From Ardenticatenaceae bacterium (GTDB taxonomy: Bacteria; Chloroflexota; Anaerolineae; Promineifilales; Promineifilaceae), in contig JACKCC010000006.1 in assembly GCA_020634245.1 (NCBI GenBank), forward strand, positions 186,001-250,000: a stretch of DNA of 64,000 nt. Direction: 5' to 3'. A model generated the notes under the pieces. That model was not told where the DNA came from. It made no database searches and saw only the letters and a list, made by a program, of their open reading frames with translations. A program made the translations under genes and the position numbers. Numbering within the stretch: position 1 is the first letter of the stretch; each line of letters starts with the position of its first letter. This document shows positions 53,582-62,927 of this stretch, piece by piece.

Positions 53582-54835
53582 CTACTCACAAGGCGCTCCC
53601 CATCCGGCCAAAACCCAGCAGCCCATGTCTTGATTTGCCCAAGCCAGAGCATCCACCCATTGTCCGGCGACGAGAAAATCCCAGTGCAAATGGTTGCCGG
53701 TGGAGAAGCCAGTGGTTCCTACCGCGCCAACTTGCTGGCCTGGCTCAACGTGATCGCCGGGGGCGACCGATATGGCTGACATATGGTAGTAGCCGCTGTA
53801 AATGCCCAGTCCGTGATCGATGATGACGGCATTGCCGCGTACGGTTAGTGGTTCGGCGATGGCAATGGTTCCGGCAGCGGGGGCGTAAACAGCCGTTCCC
53901 CCATATGCCGCAAAATCCACCCCTTCGTGTGACGAACTGTACGGCCCGCCATTGTAGGAGCGCCGTGCACCGTAAAGGGAAGTGATTTCCAGGTAGCTGG
54001 TGATTGGTAGCTGGAAGTTGGATGACCATTGTGGGGCAGGGCTGGCCTGTTCCCATAATTCAAACAGACGGGCGCGTTCGGCCTGGATTTGTTCCTGGGT
54101 GATGGCTGCGGCCGTGCCGGTGAGGGTGATCTGGTTGTAAGTCCAGTCGCCATCGACAAACTGCCAGGGTTGGGACCAGAGGGGTTGGTTGGCTGGTTGG
54201 ATGGTTAGTTCAGGCTGGCGGTTTTTGTAGAAGTCGTCGATGCCGATGAGAGCGATTTGGTAACGGCCGTTGCTGAAGCAATCAAAGGGGATGGAGTCGA
54301 GGTGGGCGGTGAAGGCGGGTTGGTTAGTTAGTTGGTTAGTTGGTTGGCTGGTTTGGCCGCGAAAGGCCAGCCCCCAGCCCGGCTGTGGTGTGGTGTGCGA
54401 AAGTTCCAAACTGGTGAAACCGACTGGCAGTTCACGTACCGGCTCCGTTCCGCCGGGAATGAAAATGGGCCGGTATAGGGTAGGGGTGTACGGATTGGGC
54501 AGTCCATTGAGTTGGGCGAGCTGCCAGGGGGATAGGTTATAGGTAACGGCCGTTTCCAGCAGCCCCCCTCCGTTCAAACGCAAAATCTGGCCGGTAAACT
54601 CTTTGCCCGTATCTGGCAGCAGCAAGGTTGAGCCGATGACCGGCTGGCGCTGTTGGTTGGGGTGCGGATAGGCGCTTTGGAGGTCTTCCTGCGCGATGCC
54701 GTAGCGCCAGGCCAGCGCCGTCCAGGTATCGCCCGGCTGGACAATATGGGTGCGGATGGATTGGGCGTGGATACGGCCGTTGCCACCCAGCAAAATCATC
54801 AAAATCAAAGGGAAAAACCAAAACCTGCGTTTCAT
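53582..54835 (-). CDS. Secreted LysM and M23 peptidase
   Basis: A cell-wall endopeptidase-like protein, 417 residues. Signal peptide MKRRFWFFPLILMILLGG with cleavage near HAQ; a LysM domain (THIVQPGDTWTALAWRYGIA, residues about 28-70) for glycan binding; a linker; and a C-terminal M23/LytM domain with YGARRSYNGG, SSSHEGVDFAA (first zinc His and Asp), IIDHGLGIYSGYYHMS and GNHLHWDFLV (HxH zinc ligands). Catalytic ligands are all present. The linker near residue 165 reads TSQPTNQLTNQPAF, encoded by tandem TTGGTTAG words (about 54318-54356) that look like an intergenic repeat caught in frame. Confidence 0.9.
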   Translation of the reverse strand: MKRRFWFFPLILMILLGGNGRIHAQSIRTHIVQPGDTWTALAWRYGIAQEDLQSAYPHPNQQRQPVIGSTLLLPDTGKEFTGQILRLNGGGLLETAVTYNLSPWQLAQLNGLPNPYTPTLYRPIFIPGGTEPVRELPVGFTSLELSHTTPQPGWGLAFRGQTSQPTNQLTNQPAFTAHLDSIPFDCFSNGRYQIALIGIDDFYKNRQPELTIQPANQPLWSQPWQFVDGDWTYNQITLTGTAAAITQEQIQAERARLFELWEQASPAPQWSSNFQLPITSYLEITSLYGARRSYNGGPYSSSHEGVDFAAYGGTAVYAPAAGTIAIAEPLTVRGNAVIIDHGLGIYSGYYHMSAISVAPGDHVEPGQQVGAVGTTGFSTGNHLHWDFLVAGQWVDALAWANQDMGCWVLAGWGAPCE

Positions 54836-54955
54836 CCGCTAATTTTCTACGAAAAATGGAATTCGCAAAATGAATCCTGAGTGGTAATTGGTGTCGGTTT
54901 GGGCCGTCTGTTCAGATCACAGGAAGTCGAGGGCAAATTAGTCGCGGGTGGGGCA

Positions 54956-54984
54956 TTGACATCCATGACGCACCGTGTTATAAA
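54956..54984 (+). promoter_or_regulatory. Strong promoter of folK-folP
   Basis: TTGACA (54956-54961), 17 bp, TATAAA (54979-54984), giving a leader of about 58 nt before the folK ATG. A TGACGCA...TGCGTCA inverted pair overlaps the start region and could be an operator or a repeat remnant. Confidence 0.7.
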
Positions 54985-55048
54985 TACTTTAATGATGCAA
55001 TGCGTCATCAGTGTTGCCCACGACCTGTGAACCGGAAAGTGCATTAAA

Positions 55049-55552
55049 ATGAGCCAAGTGTTATTAAGTTTAGGCACCAATTTAGGCGAGCGACGGCACA
55101 ATTTGCGCCGAGCCGTGCAGCAATTGGACGAAGAGATGGTGGTTACGGCCGTTTCTCCCGTCTACGAGACTGAACCCTGGGGTGAGCCTGACCAGCCTGA
55201 TTTCCTCAACATTTGCCTGGCGGCAACAACGACGCAGACACCTCGTCAATTACTCAAATCCATCAAACAAATTGAACTAGACTTAGGTCGCGAAGCAACT
55301 TATCGTTGGGGACCGCGCCTGATTGACATTGACATTATTTTTTATGATGACATCGTCATGGCCGAAGAAGGGCTGAATATTCCCCATGCCCGCCTGGCTG
55401 ACCGGGCTTTTGTCTTGACGCCGTTGGCCGATGTCGCCCCTGATTGGGTACATCCTATCACCGGTAAGACGGTGGTGGAGATGTTGAATGCGGTGTACAG
55501 CACGGCCGTTCGCCGGCAGCCGGAACCACTTTTTGAGGAAAAAGAAGATTGA
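55049..55552 (+). CDS. folK: Hydroxymethyldihydropterin pyrophosphokinase
   Basis: Pyrophosphorylates 6-hydroxymethyl-7,8-dihydropterin in folate synthesis. 167 residues, the standard size. Seen: LLSLGTNLGERRHNLRRA, the ETEPWGEPDQPDFLN stretch with pterin contacts, ELDLGREATYRWGPRLIDID and IIFYDD, then NIPHARLADRAFVLTPLADV. The two Asp of DIDIIFYDD bind magnesium. folP, the next enzyme of the pathway, follows on the same strand after a 78-nt spacer. Confidence 0.96.
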   Translation: MSQVLLSLGTNLGERRHNLRRAVQQLDEEMVVTAVSPVYETEPWGEPDQPDFLNICLAATTTQTPRQLLKSIKQIELDLGREATYRWGPRLIDIDIIFYDDIVMAEEGLNIPHARLADRAFVLTPLADVAPDWVHPITGKTVVEMLNAVYSTAVRRQPEPLFEEKED

Positions 55553-55630
55553 TGATTTGTGATTGAGAATTCGTTAATTTTCAATCTTTAATCTTCAATC
55601 ATCAATCATCCTGAAGTTGGAGATAGACCA

Positions 55631-56491
55631 TTGAAAACACCATTAGCCTGGGGAGCCAAAACCTACGTGATGGGCATCATCAACGCCACGCCGGATAGTT
55701 TTTCCGGGGATGGGGTATTGGCTGCTCAAGATGTGGTGGAGACGGCCGTTGCCCAGGCTCTTCAGTTCGTTGCCGATGGCGCCGACATCCTCGACATTGG
55801 CGGCGAAAGCACCCGCCCCGGCAGCCAGCCAATCACGCCCGAAGACGAAACGGCTCGTATCCTGCCCATCATCAAAGCGATTCGGCAGGCAGTGGACGTG
55901 CCCATTTCGGTCGATACGTACCGGGCCGACGTGGCCCGCGCAGCACTGGAAGCCGGAGCAGACTGGATTAACGACGTTTGGGGGCTGCGGATGGATGATG
56001 GCATGGCTGCTCTGGTCGCTGAGAAAGGCTGCCCGTTGGTCATCATGCACAATCGCAGCCAGCCCAAAGACGTGATTCAAATTGAAAAACTGGGTGGAAT
56101 GTACCAGGGCGCGGAGTACGACGATTTATTTGCCGACATCATTGCCGATTTACAGGTCAGTATTGATTTGGCGTTGGCGGCCGGGGTGGAAAAATCGCAA
56201 ATCATCATCGATCCCGGTATTGGTTTTGGCAAATCGAGAACGCAAAACATGCAGCTCATTGACGAATTGGATCGGTTCAAGGTGATGGGCTATCCAATCT
56301 TGCTGGGGCCATCCCGTAAATCGTTTATCGGGTACACGCTGGATTTGCCGCCGGAAGAACGGGTGGAGGGCACGGCCGTTACCATCACCATCGGTATCGA
56401 TCGCGGCGCCGACATTGTTCGCGTTCATGATGTAAAAGAAATGGCCCGCGTCGCCAAAATGACCGACGCAATTGTACGTCATTCGTCATGA
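55631..56491 (+). CDS. folP: Dihydropteroate synthase
   Basis: Joins the pterin pyrophosphate from FolK to p-aminobenzoate; the sulfonamide target. 286 residues from TTG 55631 with GGAGAT upstream; the family start lies close to this codon. Hallmarks: YVMGIINATPDSFSGDG, ADILDIGGESTRPGSQPIT, PISVDTYRADVARAAL, GADWINDVWG, LVIMHNRSQP, IIIDPGIGFGKSRTQN and LGPSRKSFIG. The 3' end of the gene runs into CGTCATTCGTCA words of the intergenic repeat type. Confidence 0.96.
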   Translation: MKTPLAWGAKTYVMGIINATPDSFSGDGVLAAQDVVETAVAQALQFVADGADILDIGGESTRPGSQPITPEDETARILPIIKAIRQAVDVPISVDTYRADVARAALEAGADWINDVWGLRMDDGMAALVAEKGCPLVIMHNRSQPKDVIQIEKLGGMYQGAEYDDLFADIIADLQVSIDLALAAGVEKSQIIIDPGIGFGKSRTQNMQLIDELDRFKVMGYPILLGPSRKSFIGYTLDLPPEERVEGTAVTITIGIDRGADIVRVHDVKEMARVAKMTDAIVRHSS

Positions 56492-56552
56492 ATCATTCGT
56501 CAACAGAAATGACGCATAACGTATGACTTCATCAAAAAAGTAGAGGTGAACC

Positions 56553-57644
56553 ATGCTAGATTTTCGCTTAGATGAAGAGCAGAAGATGCTCACCGATGCG
56601 ATTGCTCGTTACGCCAACGAGCGGGTGCGCAAGGTGTTCCGTGATGCCGAGGAGGATGGCGTCGTCCCGGCTGAGGTGGTGCAGGCTGGCTGGGAAATCG
56701 GCGTTCTGCCTACCGGCATTCCCGAAGCGTATGGCGGCTTTGGGGAGTACTCGGCCGTTACCGGTGTGCTGGCCGCCGAAGAATTTGCCTGGGGCGACCT
56801 GGCCATCACACTGAATTTGATGATTCCTAATCTGGTGGCGATTCCACTCATGCTGGCCGGTACGGATGCACAAAAGGAAACTTATTTGCCCCAATTCTGC
56901 GATGAAAGGTTGCCCAAAATGACGGCGGCGCTGACCGAGCCGTTTATTCAGTACAGTCCATACCGACTTAAAACGACGGCATCTCTGGCGGGAGAGCATT
57001 ACGTGCTGAATGGGAAGAAAACGGCCGTTCCCCTGGCCAACAGCGCCGAAATGATTCTGGTGTATGCCAACGAAGATGGGCAGACACAAGGCTTCCTGGT
57101 TCCGACTGACGCCGTTGGCCTGGAAATTGGCGAGCGCAACAAGCTGATGGGCATCAATGCCCTGCCGACCTTTGCCATTACCTTGACCGATTGCCAGATT
57201 CCCGCCGAAAACAAGTTGGGTGGCGCCGATGGTGCTGATTTTGGTCTGATTCTGGCCCACAGCCGGGTCGCGTTAGGTGCTTTGGCCGTTGGCGTGGCTC
57301 GCGCTGGATACGAGTACGCCCTTGATTATGCCAAGCAGCGCGTTCAGTTTGATGAGCCGATTGCTCACCGCCAATCCATCGCCTTCATGCTGGCCGAAAT
57401 GGCTACCGATGTAGACGAAGCTCGTTTGCTGGTCTGGGAAGCGGCCTGGAAGCTGGATAAGGGAGAAGATGCGGTGCGGGAAACGGCCGTGATGAAACGC
57501 TACATCGACGAGATGGTCGTCCGAACCGCCGACCGTGCCGTCCAAATCCTGGGCGGCTACGGCTACATCCGCGAATATCCGGTGGAACTCTGGCTGCGCA
57601 ATGCCCGCGGCTTTGCCACGTTTGACGGGATGGCGATTGTTTAG
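56553..57644 (+). CDS. Acyl-CoA dehydrogenase
   Basis: FAD enzyme for the first step of beta-oxidation, 363 residues. Seen: LDFRLDEEQKMLTDAIARYA, GIPEAYGGFGEYSAVTGVLA, the substrate/FAD region (MTAALTEPFIQYSP), LNGKKTAVPLANSAEMILVY and ILGGYGYIREYPVELW. The C-terminus ends at FATFDGMAIV, where many relatives have YEGTxxI, so the catalytic Glu region is shortened and reads Asp. The same shortened end occurs in some acyl-CoA dehydrogenase branches, so activity is uncertain rather than excluded. GAGGTGA precedes the ATG. First gene of the cluster to 62702. Confidence 0.88.
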   Translation: MLDFRLDEEQKMLTDAIARYANERVRKVFRDAEEDGVVPAEVVQAGWEIGVLPTGIPEAYGGFGEYSAVTGVLAAEEFAWGDLAITLNLMIPNLVAIPLMLAGTDAQKETYLPQFCDERLPKMTAALTEPFIQYSPYRLKTTASLAGEHYVLNGKKTAVPLANSAEMILVYANEDGQTQGFLVPTDAVGLEIGERNKLMGINALPTFAITLTDCQIPAENKLGGADGADFGLILAHSRVALGALAVGVARAGYEYALDYAKQRVQFDEPIAHRQSIAFMLAEMATDVDEARLLVWEAAWKLDKGEDAVRETAVMKRYIDEMVVRTADRAVQILGGYGYIREYPVELWLRNARGFATFDGMAIV

Positions 57645-57658
57645 AGCATTTCAGCTAG

Positions 57659-57713
57659 TCAGCCTGTCAGCTAATCAGCCCAAAAGCTGAAAGCTGAACT
57701 GCTGACAAGCTGA
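57659..57713. repeat. Quasi-periodic CAGCT hairpin between acyl-CoA dehydrogenase genes
   Basis: TCAGCCTGTCAGC (57659-57671) pairs with GCTGACAAGCTGA (57701-57713), one mismatch, with repeated AGCTGA words between. Confidence 0.55.
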
Positions 57714-57734
57714 GACGCTTCACGGAGTGGAAAA

Positions 57735-59036
57735 ATGATAGACTTTGAACTACCCGAATTCATCAAAAATCAAAACCAGCTCATCCAAATGGTCGCCGAA
57801 CAAGCGATGCGGCCGTTTTCGCGGGACCTGGATGAGCATGAACATGAGCGGCCCAAAATGTTTGTTGAGATGACCTGGCCGTTTACCCAGCAGATGGTAC
57901 GCCAGGATTTGAAGGGTTTGAAAAAAGCGTTGGAAGGCAGCAATGGCCAGAATGGTCACAATGGCAGCAAGCCGTCGGAACCACGCAAGCCCAATTATGC
58001 TATTTTGTCGCTGATTGCCATGATTGAGCAGTTGAGCTGGGGGGATGCCGGGCAGTATCTCTGCCTGCCGCACCCCATGCTGGGTGGTGCGGCCATTTCT
58101 TCGGCGGGTACGCCGGAGCAGCAGCTTCGTTTCTTTGCTCCTTTCACCGAAGGCGACCCCAAGTGGGGGGCGATGGCCATCACTGAGCCGGACGCCGGGT
58201 CGGATAATAGTTCGATGCGGACAACGGCCGTTCTCGACCCCGACACCAACGAATGGATTCTGAACGGCGAGAAAATCTTCATCACCAGCGGCAAGCTGGC
58301 CCTGGAAGAGTCTGATGGCTTGTGCGTGGTTTGGGCGACGATTGACCCGAAGGCGGGGCGCGGCGGTATCAAATCCTTCGTCGTCGAAGCGCATACACCG
58401 GGTGTGAGCATTGCCAAGCAGGAACACAAGCTGGGCATCCGCGCCAGTGATACCGTGTCACTCCATTTCGACAACGCCCGCATTCCCTACGACAACTTGT
58501 TAGGCAGTGCCGAGGTACGGGAGAAAAGTACAGGGACGAAAGGATTCAAAGGGGCAATGAAGACCTTTGATTCTTCCCGTCCGGCGGTGGCCGCCAGTGC
58601 GGTGGGGATCGCTCGCGCCGCGTTGGAGTTCACGCAGCAGAAGCTGGCCGAAGAAGGGATTGTGGTGGACTATACCAAGAGTGTGCATGAGTTAACGGCC
58701 GTAGAACGCGACCTCATGGAAATGGAAGCCCGGCACAAAGGGGCCTGGCTCCTGACCTTGCGCGCCGCCGCCCAAATGGCCCACGGCGAAAGCAACCGCC
58801 TGGAAGCCAGCATGTGCAAATTCCGTGCCGGTGAAGCCGTGACCTGGATCACCCAAAAAGCAGTCGAACTGTTGGGGCCGTTGGGTTATTCCCGCGAATG
58901 GCTGGCCGAAAAATGGATGCGCGACGCCAAAATTAACGACATCTACGAAGGTACGCGCCAGATCAACCAGCTCATCGTTGCCTGCAGCATCCTGGGCTAC
59001 ACCCGCCGCGAGTTGAATAGTCTTGTAGTCGAGTAG
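57735..59036 (+). CDS. Acyl-CoA dehydrogenase
   Basis: Second FAD-linked dehydrogenase, 433 residues. Seen: FSRDLDEHEHERPKMF, GAMAITEPDAGSDNSSMRTT, LNGEKIFITSGKLALEESDG, HKLGIRASDTVSLHFDNARI and the catalytic region NDIYEGTRQINQLIV with Glu. A Gly/Asn-rich insertion (SNGQNGHNGSKPSEP, about residues 73-88) interrupts the N-terminal helical domain. The last codons (LVVE and stop) lie in the left arm of an inverted repeat (59028-59038 with 59086-59096), so the C-terminus has been rewritten by an intergenic-type repeat. Partner substrate range unknown. Confidence 0.9.
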   Translation: MIDFELPEFIKNQNQLIQMVAEQAMRPFSRDLDEHEHERPKMFVEMTWPFTQQMVRQDLKGLKKALEGSNGQNGHNGSKPSEPRKPNYAILSLIAMIEQLSWGDAGQYLCLPHPMLGGAAISSAGTPEQQLRFFAPFTEGDPKWGAMAITEPDAGSDNSSMRTTAVLDPDTNEWILNGEKIFITSGKLALEESDGLCVVWATIDPKAGRGGIKSFVVEAHTPGVSIAKQEHKLGIRASDTVSLHFDNARIPYDNLLGSAEVREKSTGTKGFKGAMKTFDSSRPAVAASAVGIARAALEFTQQKLAEEGIVVDYTKSVHELTAVERDLMEMEARHKGAWLLTLRAAAQMAHGESNRLEASMCKFRAGEAVTWITQKAVELLGPLGYSREWLAEKWMRDAKINDIYEGTRQINQLIVACSILGYTRRELNSLVVE

Positions 59037-59096
59037 TCAGGTACGGTTAGCCAAATTTTTCGACTATTTGACGACGAGACCACTAGACTACTCGAC
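59028..59096. repeat. GTCGAGTAGTC inverted repeat overlapping a stop codon
   Basis: GTCGAGTAGTC (59028-59038) and GACTACTCGAC (59086-59096), perfect 11 bp; the stop TAG of the acyl-CoA dehydrogenase lies within the left arm. Confidence 0.7.
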
Positions 59097-59157
59097 TTCT
59101 CAACCGTTATACTTAATTTATTCACAATTCACCCACTATTTTTGAGGAGAGACCCTT

Positions 59158-61504
59158 ATGACATATCGCATTGACAAGGTTGCCATTATTGGCGCGGGCA
59201 CAATGGGCGGGGGCATTGCCGCGCATCTGGCCAATATTGGCATCCCGGTAGTCCTGTTGGACATTGTTCCTGATTTGAGTGAACTGAAAGACAGTCCGGC
59301 AAATAGGCAACCGGATTGTGCAAAGTTTGTTCGACCGGATGGCCAAAGCTCGTCCGGCCAACTTGGCGCGCAAAGACCGGGCCGATTTAATTACTATCGG
59401 CAATGTTGAAGATGATTTTGATCAACTAGCCGATGTGGACTGGATCATCGAGGTCATTATCGAGCAGTTGCAGCCCAAAAAGGATTTGATGGCCCGCATT
59501 GAAGCGGTACGTAAGCCGGGCTGTATTATCAGCAGTAACACATCGGGCATTCCCATCAATCAAATTGCCGAAGACTGCTCCGATGAACTCAAAGCCCATT
59601 TTCTGGGGACCCACTTCTTCAATCCGCCGCGCTATCTCAAGCTGTTGGAAATTATTCTACAGATGATACTGCGCCGGAAGTAGTTGAATTTTTAAGAAAT
59701 TTGGCAGTGAAGTATTGGGAAAGGCGTCGTTGTTTGCAGCGATACGCCCAACTTCATCGGCAATCGCTTTTTTCAGTGGCCGCTTCGCAGGCGATTGAGT
59801 ATGCTCTTTGCCAATGGCTACACCATCTCAGAAGTGACGCCATTGGCCGCTGACGGCCGTCCCAAGAGTGCGACTTTCCGCCTGATGGATTTGGTCGGGT
59901 TAGATATTATGCGCGGAAGGTAATTTGTATGCAGCGGTGACGCATGATCCCTTCCGCGAAACATTACGGCCGGCAAAGACAACGGCCGTTATGAACCAAA
60001 TGATCGCCAACAAATGGCTGGGCAACAAAACCGACCAGGGCTTCACAAAAGTCAATGGTCAACGGCCAGCGCGAATTCTGGACAATCAATCCCGATACCC
60101 TGGAATATGAAGCACCGGGCAGCCCCCGTTTCGATTCCGTCGGCGCAACCCGTAAAATCGAAGAGTTGGGCGAACGGCTGGGTAAATTGTTGGCATTCGA
60201 CGACCGCGCGGCTACCTATGTGCGTGATACCATCTATTTCATGTTCTCCTTACGCCGCTTATGTCGCCCCGAAATCGCCTATAAGTTGACCGACGTTGAT
60301 GATGCCGCGCTGGGGCTTGCTCACGAAGCTGGTCCGCTTCAGATTTGGGACATGCTGGGCGTAGCTGAGACGGTCGAGAAGATGGAAGGCCGGTCTGACG
60401 TGGCCGATTGGGTCAAAGAGATGCTGGCCAATGGAAGCGACAGTTTTACAAAGGCAGAAGTTACTGATTTTGTGGACAAGAAATATAAGCTGTCGGAACC
60501 TGATAAAAACATCATTCTGGGTGATTTGCACGCCGCGGGCAAAGAAGTGGAAAGAACATGAGCGCCAGCCTGCTCGATATGGGCGTATGGCGTGGTTTTG
60601 TCTCGAGTACCATGCCAAGTTGAACGCTATCGACCAGACATGATCGACATGGGCCACAAAGCCCTGGAACGCTCGATAAAGATTTTCGACGCGATGGTAG
60701 TTGGCAAACAACGGTTCTGATTTCTGCGTGGGCGCCAACCTGTTTGCGGGGTGGCCGCGCAGCAAGGCGTGGGAGCAGTTGGAGGCAATGGTGAAGTCGC
60801 TGCAGCAGCTTACTTTTAATTTGCGCCACGCGCCCAAACCGGTTGTGACGGCACCGCACCAGCGTGTACTAGGTGGGGGTGTGGAAATGACGATGGGTGG
60901 CTGGACGGCCGTTGCCGATCACGAAACCTACATGGGCCTGGTCGAAGTGGGCGTGGGCCTCATCCCGGCCGGCGGTGGCTGCAAAGAAACCCTGCGCCGC
61001 AGGGTTAACCCGGTCATGAAGACGGCTAATGCCGATGTCGTTCCCATCATGCAGGAAGTCTTTGAGCAGTTGGCCACGGCCAAAGTCGGCACCAGCGCCT
61101 GGGAAGACCGTGATTTAGGCTATCTGCTGGATACAGACATAGTTGTGATGAACAGCGACCACCGGCTGGCCAAAGCCAAGCAAATTGCCTTGCAGTTAGC
61201 CGCCGCCGGGGCGCGTCCTCCGGAAGTAGAAAAAATCTATGCCGCCGGGCGAGATGTTCTGTCAGCCTTGAAGCTGGGTCTGAAAAGCTTTGTCTGGGCC
61301 GGTTATGCCACCGAACATGATGCAGTCATTGGCGAAAAACTGGCCTACGTGCTGACCGGCGGTGACCTGAGCGCGCCCGCCTGGGTCGATCCCTGGTACA
61401 TCCTCGATCTGGAGCGCGAAGCGTTTTTGTCGTTGTTGGGCACGGAAAAGACTCAAGCTCGGATTATGCATATGTTGCAAACCGGCAAGCCATTGCGGAA
61501 CTAA
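59158..61504 (+). pseudogene. FadN-like 3-hydroxyacyl-CoA dehydrogenase / enoyl-CoA hydratase, multiply frameshifted
   Basis: Pieces of one roughly 780-residue beta-oxidation enzyme lie in successive frames: NAD-binding start KVAIIGAGTMGGGIAAHLAN (59158), then VDWIIEVIIEQLQPKKDLMA, SSNTSGIPINQIAED and HFLGTHFFNPPRYLKLLEII (frame 2), GRPKSATFRLMDL-like and MNQMIANKWLGNKTDQGF pieces, LEYEAPGSPRFDSVGATRK, and an intact crotonase end from 60701 (RVLGGGVEMTMGGW, GLVEVGVGLIPAGGGC). At least six shifts fall between 59.29 and 60.72 kb, several in short homopolymers (such as a lost C at about 59657), plus a small deletion near 59915. It is either a decayed gene or a local assembly fault. GAGGAG precedes the ATG. 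Confidence 0.85.
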
Positions 61505-61514
61505 GGAGACGAAA

Positions 61515-62702
61515 ATGACACGAGAAGCTGTAATTGTAGCTGGACTGAGAACGGCCGTTGGCCGCAGCAAGAAAGGAACAACCCGCAACTGGCGCTCCGA
61601 TGACATGACGGCAGCGGTGATTGCGGAATTGATGAAACGAACGGGCATTGACCCGACTTTGATTGATGACGTGGTGATTGGCTGTGCCATGCCGGAAGGT
61701 ACGCAAGGGTTGAATTTCGGTCGTTCCATTGCTTTGCGGGCGGGATTGCCTACCAGCGTGCCCGGCATGACCGTCAACCGCTTTTGCTCTAGCGGTTTGC
61801 AAACCATCGCCCAATCGGCGGAACGGATTATCGCCAATGGGGCCGACATCATCATTGCCGGTGGGGCAGAAACGATGAGTTTGGTTCCCATGACCGGTTT
61901 CCGCATCAGCCCCAACCCCTGGCTGGCCGACAACCACCCGGAAGCGTACATGGGCATGGGTTTAACGGCCGAACAGGTGGCGAAAGAGTTTAATGTCTCG
62001 CGGGAAGAACAGGATGCCTTTGCGGTGAAAAGTCATCAGAAGGCGGCGGCGGCGATTGGGAACGGCCGTTTCCGCGACGAAATCCTGCCTATCGAAATCG
62101 AAGAAGTAACCGCCGGACCCAATGGCACGCAAAACCGCCAGACCCTCTTGTTTGACACCGACGAACACGTCCGCCCGGACACAAACATGGAGGCGCTGGC
62201 TAAACTGCGCCCTGTTTTCAAGCAGGGTGGTTCGGTTACGGCCGGTAACTCTTCGCCATTGAGCGATGGCGCGGCCGCTGTCATTGTGATGGAACGGCAA
62301 AAAGCGGAAGAACTGGGTTTGAAGCCGCTGCTCAAATTCATTGGTTACAATGTGGGCGGCGTGCGGCCGGAAATCATGGGGATGGGACCGATTGCGGCCG
62401 TGCCCCGCGTTCTCAAGCGCACCGGCATGAGCCTGGATGACATGGGGCTGATCGAGTTAAACGAGGCTTTTGCCGCGCAGTCAGTGGCTGTGATTCGGGA
62501 ATTAGGCTTGAATGAAGATGTCCTTAACGTCAATGGCGGCGCGATTGCCCTGGGGCATCCGTTGGGTGCGACCGGCGCCAAATTAACGGTACAAATCATG
62601 CACGAAATGCTGCGTCGGGGCACAAAGTATGGCATGGTAACAATGTGCATCGGCGGCGGGATGGGCGCGGCCGGTATTTTTGAAAATCTGAGTCAGGATT
62701 AA
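61515..62702 (+). CDS. fadA: Acetyl-CoA acyltransferase (thiolase)
   Basis: Last step of beta-oxidation, releasing acetyl-CoA. 395 residues. Active-site Cys in NRFCSSGLQT (about 91), the second-Cys region CIGGGMGAAGIFE, and His motifs NEAFAAQSVAV and NGGAIALGHPLGATGAK. AAGGAG precedes the ATG by 7 nt and the gene follows the FadN-like frame by 10 nt, as expected for the FadN-FadA pair; its loss of the partner would leave the pathway broken unless another FadN/FadB exists elsewhere. A terminator follows. Confidence 0.95.
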   Translation: MTREAVIVAGLRTAVGRSKKGTTRNWRSDDMTAAVIAELMKRTGIDPTLIDDVVIGCAMPEGTQGLNFGRSIALRAGLPTSVPGMTVNRFCSSGLQTIAQSAERIIANGADIIIAGGAETMSLVPMTGFRISPNPWLADNHPEAYMGMGLTAEQVAKEFNVSREEQDAFAVKSHQKAAAAIGNGRFRDEILPIEIEEVTAGPNGTQNRQTLLFDTDEHVRPDTNMEALAKLRPVFKQGGSVTAGNSSPLSDGAAAVIVMERQKAEELGLKPLLKFIGYNVGGVRPEIMGMGPIAAVPRVLKRTGMSLDDMGLIELNEAFAAQSVAVIRELGLNEDVLNVNGGAIALGHPLGATGAKLTVQIMHEMLRRGTKYGMVTMCIGGGMGAAGIFENLSQD

Positions 62703-62758
62703 GGCAGAAGGAAGAAGGCAGAGGGCAGAAGATTGTAAGCCTTCTGCCTTCTTTATTT
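62701..62758 (+). terminator. GGCAGAAGGC-family terminator after fadA
   Basis: Overlapping stems in two registers: 62701-62711 with 62740-62750, and 62712-62722 with 62743-62753, followed by TATTT. Confidence 0.65.
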
Positions 62759-62927
62759 GGCAATAAAGCGTAAGATTATTCGTAAGTGTCGGTTGGTACA
62801 GTTGAGGGTGGAGCGCAGCACCTAATAAATCATCTACAATTTCATAATTTTGTATATGGTGGCGTTGCCATTCCTGCTTACATGCTTCCCACTAATTGAC
62901 GCCACACTGCCTGGCAGAAGGGAGAAA

